Below, one piece after another: positions 61,065-64,000 of a stretch of DNA of 64,000 nucleotides. The notes beneath the pieces are model-generated. The model was not told where the DNA came from and searched no databases. It was given only the letters and a program-made list of their open reading frames with translations. This DNA is from an uncultured Parolsenella sp. GTDB lineage: Bacteria > Actinomycetota > Coriobacteriia > Coriobacteriales > Atopobiaceae. Numbering within the stretch: position 1 is the stretch's first letter; every line of letters begins with the position of its first letter. The stretch is taken from contig CAKUNF010000001.1 of assembly GCA_934668375.1 (NCBI GenBank), positions 124,001-188,000 of the forward strand, read 5' to 3'. The position numbers and the translations under genes are program-made.

Positions 61065-61439
61065 CTATCGGCAGGCGATGGCCTCGATGGCGATGGGCGC
61101 GCCACCTGGAAGCGACGTCACCTGCATGCGCGAGCATGCAGGCATTGGCCTGGGAAAGCGCTCCTCGCATGCGGCGTCAGCCGCGGCGAAGTCGTCCGTG
61201 CCGGCGAGCAGCACCGTCACCTTCGTGACCTCTGCGAGCGTGAGGTCAAGCTCGCAGAGCACGGCCTCGACGTTGGAGATGCATTGCGAGGCCATATCCT
61301 GCAGGGACCCACCGACGACGGCTCCCGTCGTGGGGTCTACCGGCGGCTGTGCGGAGACGAACACGTAACGGCCTGCGCTCGTCCCTTCCGAGAAGGGGGC
61401 CGAGGTACGAGGCGCCTTGCTTGCGGAGATGGCATACAT
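61065..61439 (-). CDS. RidA-family protein
   Basis: 124 residues of the YjgF/YER057c/UK114 fold: FSEGTSAGRYVFVSAQPPVDPTTGAVVGG, MASQCISNVEAVLCE, VTVLLAGTDDFAAADAACEERF, and PMPACSRMQVTSLPGGAPIAIEAIA. The Arg in the usual RxxxxVxxLP segment is replaced by SRMQVTSLPGG with R retained in the right place. Probably deaminates reactive enamine/imine intermediates. Confidence 0.88.
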   Translation of the reverse strand: MYAISASKAPRTSAPFSEGTSAGRYVFVSAQPPVDPTTGAVVGGSLQDMASQCISNVEAVLCELDLTLAEVTKVTVLLAGTDDFAAADAACEERFPRPMPACSRMQVTSLPGGAPIAIEAIACR

Positions 61440-61456
61440 GACAAACCTACCGTTCC

Positions 61457-62623
61457 TTAAGCAGCTGATGCATCCATGAGGTCTGGGCTTAGCTCGTCAA
61501 CAAGCCCAAAGCCGCTCCTAGCATAGGAGAGCCTGTCGGTGGCGATGTAGGTGCATGCCCCCACGGTGCGGCCGTCTTGCTTCCACGTGCAGATGCCGGC
61601 CGCGTCTCCCGGCTCGAGGAGCTGCCCGGCAAACGACATGGTTCTCGTGTAGGTCGTGGGGCCTCCGTCGGGCCACACGAGCCCCGTCGTGGTCGCTTGG
61701 GCGCGGACCTGGCAGCGAAGCGCGAGGTTGTAGGCAAACGGCCGCTCCCCCATGCTTGCCTTGGAGCTTGCCAGGGTGTAGCTGTCGTAGGTGCCAAACG
61801 CCCAGTCGAGCAGCGCCTCGGTGTCCGTAAAGCGGCCCTCGCGCGTCTGGCAGCCAAGAACGACGGTGTAGAGCGTGGTGCCGTGGCGCCTCGCACAGCC
61901 CATGAACGCGGTGACGTTGTTGCCGGCACCCGTCTTGATGCCAATGAGGCCGTCGTAGTTCCCAAGCAGGTGATCCACCGTGGGGAAGGTCGTCTCCACG
62001 CCGTTGACGTTGACGGTCGTGGACTGCATGCGCACCGTGTCTGCGATGAACGGTTGCGTCGTCATCGCATAGCGCGCGAGAATCGCAAGGTCATGGACGG
62101 TCGAGTGATGCCCGTCCGCATCGAGGCCATGGGGGTTCTCGAAATGGGTGTCGTCCATGCCGAGCTCGGCGGCCTTGTCGTTCATCATCTGGACGAAGGC
62201 GTCCTCGGAGCCTGCGACGGCAACGGCCACCTCGTAGGCGGCGTCGTTTGCCGAGTAGACGAGCATGACGTGAAGCAGATCCTCGAACGTGGAGGTGCTT
62301 CCCATCTCGTAGCCGGCGACCATCGCGTTCTCGGCAAGCTCGGGCTTCGAGAGGGTGCAGACCTTGTCGAGCGGCGTACCGCTCTCGAGCGCCACGACCG
62401 CCGTCATGACTTTGGTGACGGAGGCCATGTTGATTTGGTCGTCCGGGTTCTTCTCGTACAGGACGTTGCCGGTGGAGTCGACGACGATGGCGGCCTGAGC
62501 CTCGCTGAGCTGGGGCTCGGAGGCCGCGGCGTGGGCCTGGCAGGGTGCGAGCGCGAGGACGGCAAGGACGGCGTACACAAAAGCGCACACCCGGATGATT
62601 GCTCGTGAATTCCTCGTTCTCAT
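61457..62623 (-). CDS. D-alanyl-D-alanine carboxypeptidase (penicillin-binding protein, S11)
   Basis: 388 residues with a signal peptide (1-32, AHA-A cleavage). Active-site motifs S68-V-T-K71, S124-A-N126 and K230-T-G232 are complete. The C-terminal ~100 residues are beta-rich, like the PBP5 C-terminal domain, but end without a clear amphipathic anchor. Trims the terminal D-Ala of peptidoglycan pentapeptides outside the membrane. ATG 62623 is one base after the upstream phosphatidyltransferase gene's stop codon, so the two are cotranscribed. Confidence 0.92.
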   Translation of the reverse strand: MRTRNSRAIIRVCAFVYAVLAVLALAPCQAHAAASEPQLSEAQAAIVVDSTGNVLYEKNPDDQINMASVTKVMTAVVALESGTPLDKVCTLSKPELAENAMVAGYEMGSTSTFEDLLHVMLVYSANDAAYEVAVAVAGSEDAFVQMMNDKAAELGMDDTHFENPHGLDADGHHSTVHDLAILARYAMTTQPFIADTVRMQSTTVNVNGVETTFPTVDHLLGNYDGLIGIKTGAGNNVTAFMGCARRHGTTLYTVVLGCQTREGRFTDTEALLDWAFGTYDSYTLASSKASMGERPFAYNLALRCQVRAQATTTGLVWPDGGPTTYTRTMSFAGQLLEPGDAAGICTWKQDGRTVGACTYIATDRLSYARSGFGLVDELSPDLMDASAA

Positions 62624-62624
62624 G

Positions 62625-63323
62625 CTAGTTGCAGCGTCCCCTTCTGATGGACTCCTTGACGATCGCGGCGCCTTCCGCCGTGTAGACGATCGCCGTGATG
62701 ACGGACGTCACGCATCCCGCGTAGACGAACAGCAGACCTACCGGCCCGCCCACGGCATTGAGACCCGGAAGCCATGAGGCCTTGCAGATGCCAAGACCGT
62801 CGATGACGGGCAGGCCCAGGAGCAGGTCGCAGAAGCCGAACATGAGGAGTGCCGTCGTGATCTTGCCGATGTAGACCACGTCCACCGGGCGCTCCCGATA
62901 CCTCCTCACGATGAGGGCACCTAGCGCTAGGTAGCAGTCCCTTGCGATGACGAGGACCGCCACCCAAGCGGGTAGCTCGCCTACGATGACGAGGCCAAGC
63001 ACGCCCGTGAACAGCAGGAATCGGTCGCAGACGGGATCGAGCAGCTTTCCGAACCAGCTGACGGTCTGCGTGCGTCGGGCAATCTGGCCGTCCGCCCAGT
63101 CCGTGCACGCGGCGATCGCGTAGGTGGCGATGGCGAGGGGGCGGCAGATGCCCTGGATGAAGAGCACGAGGAACAGGCAGGTGAGGAGCATGCGCATGAC
63201 GGTGAAGGCGTTCGCGAGCGTGAGGATCTTGCTCGATGGGTTGTCAGAGCTGCCCACGGGGGCGCTCATGTCGGGCTCGAAACCCTGGCTTACCTTCTTC
63301 TCTAGCCAATCCTTGAACGTCAA
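62625..63323 (-). CDS. Second CDP-alcohol phosphatidyltransferase (PgsA-like)
   Basis: 232 residues. The motif DWADGQIARRTQTVSWFGKLLDPVCD has the full D-x2-DG-x2-AR-x8-G-x3-D-x3-D pattern (around residues 75-98), with about five membrane helices and a hydrophilic N-terminal ~35 residues. Because PgsA is already present in the fusion at 43299, this may make a different phospholipid such as phosphatidylinositol phosphate or cardiolipin; not resolved. Start is TTG 63323, six bases after AAGGAGC. Confidence 0.85.
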   Translation of the reverse strand: MTFKDWLEKKVSQGFEPDMSAPVGSSDNPSSKILTLANAFTVMRMLLTCLFLVLFIQGICRPLAIATYAIAACTDWADGQIARRTQTVSWFGKLLDPVCDRFLLFTGVLGLVIVGELPAWVAVLVIARDCYLALGALIVRRYRERPVDVVYIGKITTALLMFGFCDLLLGLPVIDGLGICKASWLPGLNAVGGPVGLLFVYAGCVTSVITAIVYTAEGAAIVKESIRRGRCN

Positions 63324-63464
63324 AGCTGCTCCTTGTTTGCGTGCGGCGGCTTTGCCGATGCAAAGCGCTTAAGGGATGATACCCCATCGCCCGCGTTTCC
63401 CGTCGCTTGTGGGGCGCTCCGCAGACGAGTGACAAAACCGTTCGAATGACGGGCGGTGACGGGC

Positions 63465-64000
63465 CTAGCTGAACTGACTCTCGTAGAGCGAGGCGTAGAA
63501 GCCGCCGCGAGCGAGCAGCTCGGCGTGCGTGCCCGTCTCGACGATCTTGCCGTCCCTCATGGCGACGATGACGTCTGCGCCCACGATGGTCGACAGACGG
63601 TGCGCCACGATGAAGGACGTGCGCCCCTCCATGAGCCTCTCGAACGCCGCCTGCACCTTGGCCTCGGTGCGGGTGTCGATGTTGCTCGTGGCCTCGTCGA
63701 GGATGAGCATCGGGGCGTCTGCGAGCATGGCGCGGGCGATGCAGAGCAGCTGCCTCTGGCCTGCGGAGATGGAGGCCTCCTCGCCGTTGAGCAGCGTGTC
63801 GTAGCCGTGCGGGAGCCGCTCGATGAACTCGTCTGCGAACGCCGCGCGCGCGGCCTGCCTCACCTCGGCGTCGGTCGCCTCCGGGCGTCCCAGCCTGAGG
63901 TTCTCCCCCACCGTTGCGCTCTTGACCCAGGTCTCCTGGAGCACCATGCCGAAGCTCGCCCTCAGGCTCGCTCTCGTGACGTCGCGGATGTCGTGGCCGT
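63465..64000 (-). CDS. ABC exporter ATPase, C-terminal part
   Basis: The last ~178 codons of an ABC transporter, cut by the window edge. Visible are the Q-loop (MVLQETWVKSATVGENLRLG), signature region ISAGQRQLLCIARAM, Walker B LILDEATSNID, and H-loop VAHRLSTI. The signature is ISAGQ rather than LSGGQ. VGENLRLG and the C-terminal FYASLYESQFS are typical of multidrug/lipid exporters (MsbA/LmrA type) with fused membrane domains, which would lie to the right. The 141-base gap to the phosphatidyltransferase gene has a tandem GCCCGTCAC repeat and no gene. Confidence 0.88.
   Translation of the reverse strand, partial: GHDIRDVTRASLRASFGMVLQETWVKSATVGENLRLGRPEATDAEVRQAARAAFADEFIERLPHGYDTLLNGEEASISAGQRQLLCIARAMLADAPMLILDEATSNIDTRTEAKVQAAFERLMEGRTSFIVAHRLSTIVGADVIVAMRDGKIVETGTHAELLARGGFYASLYESQFS

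Overview
The window comes from a high-GC bacterium that is almost certainly an actinobacterium of the class Coriobacteriia, probably close to Olsenella/Atopobium (inference from gene content and order, no database search). Pointers are an actinobacterial integration host factor (mihF) beside gmk-rpoZ, a GarA-like FHA protein beside a MerR regulator of the FtsR type, and many GTG starts. These sit next to blocks with Firmicutes-like order (rpsO-pnp, rnj-ftsK-rodZ, rimO-pgsA-cinA-recA-recX-rny-spoVS-miaB-miaA-hflX-lexA). Density is very high, stop/start overlaps are common, and I see no IS element, prophage, CRISPR array, tRNA or rRNA gene. It is essentially a core chromosomal segment.

Layout. 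1-664: start of a GlfT2-like galactofuranosyltransferase, leaving the window. 811-6210: UMP operon pyrR-B-C-K-D-F with an attenuator-like leader (no carAB or pyrE here). 6235-6394: a nested structured RNA element, a good promoter and a second hairpin before mihF. 6424-8857: mihF-gmk-rpoZ-thiI. 9062-17761: competence genes comEA-comEC, then holA, rpsT (reverse), lepA, dus, hemW. 17834-23287: a YidC/CDP-glycerol glycerophosphotransferase fusion facing a polytopic membrane protein and ettA. 23479-30716: membrane-anchored DnaJ paralogue, dnaJ, mtaB, phoH, ybeY, dgkA, era, recO. 30868-32357: a metal/arsenic-exporter-like permease and an unknown gene. 32558-41835: rpsO, pnp, rnj, ftsK, rodZ-like, yajQ. 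41910-53387: rimO, a pgsA-cinA fusion, SOS-controlled recA, recX, rny, a GHKL-ATPase gene, spoVS, miaB, miaA, hflX. 53390-57312: DUF1624 gene and lexA (reverse), facing a small membrane-protein ORF across three LexA-like boxes, then nrdR, dut, trxB. 57536-64000 (all reverse): ClC transporter, apt, merR/ftsR, garA-like FHA, RidA, D,D-carboxypeptidase, a second CDP-alcohol phosphatidyltransferase and the end of an ABC exporter.

Themes. RNA turnover is concentrated here (PNPase, RNase J, RNase Y, YbeY), as is tRNA/ribosome modification (ThiI, Dus, MtaB, RimO, MiaB, MiaA) and translation GTPases/ABC-F (LepA, Era, HflX, EttA). DNA uptake and repair (ComEA/EC, HolA, RecO, RecA, RecX, LexA, NrdR, Dut) form a second theme. 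The strongest leads for new biology are the lexA-divergent 98-residue tail-anchored ORF under three LexA-like boxes spaced exactly 28 bp; the GHKL-ATPase/SpoVS pair in the RNase Y operon of an apparent non-sporulator; the YidC-TagF and PgsA-CinA fusions; a DnaJ with a membrane domain in place of its C-terminal domain; the nested RNA element after pyrF; and a 38-bp near-perfect palindrome inside trxB.
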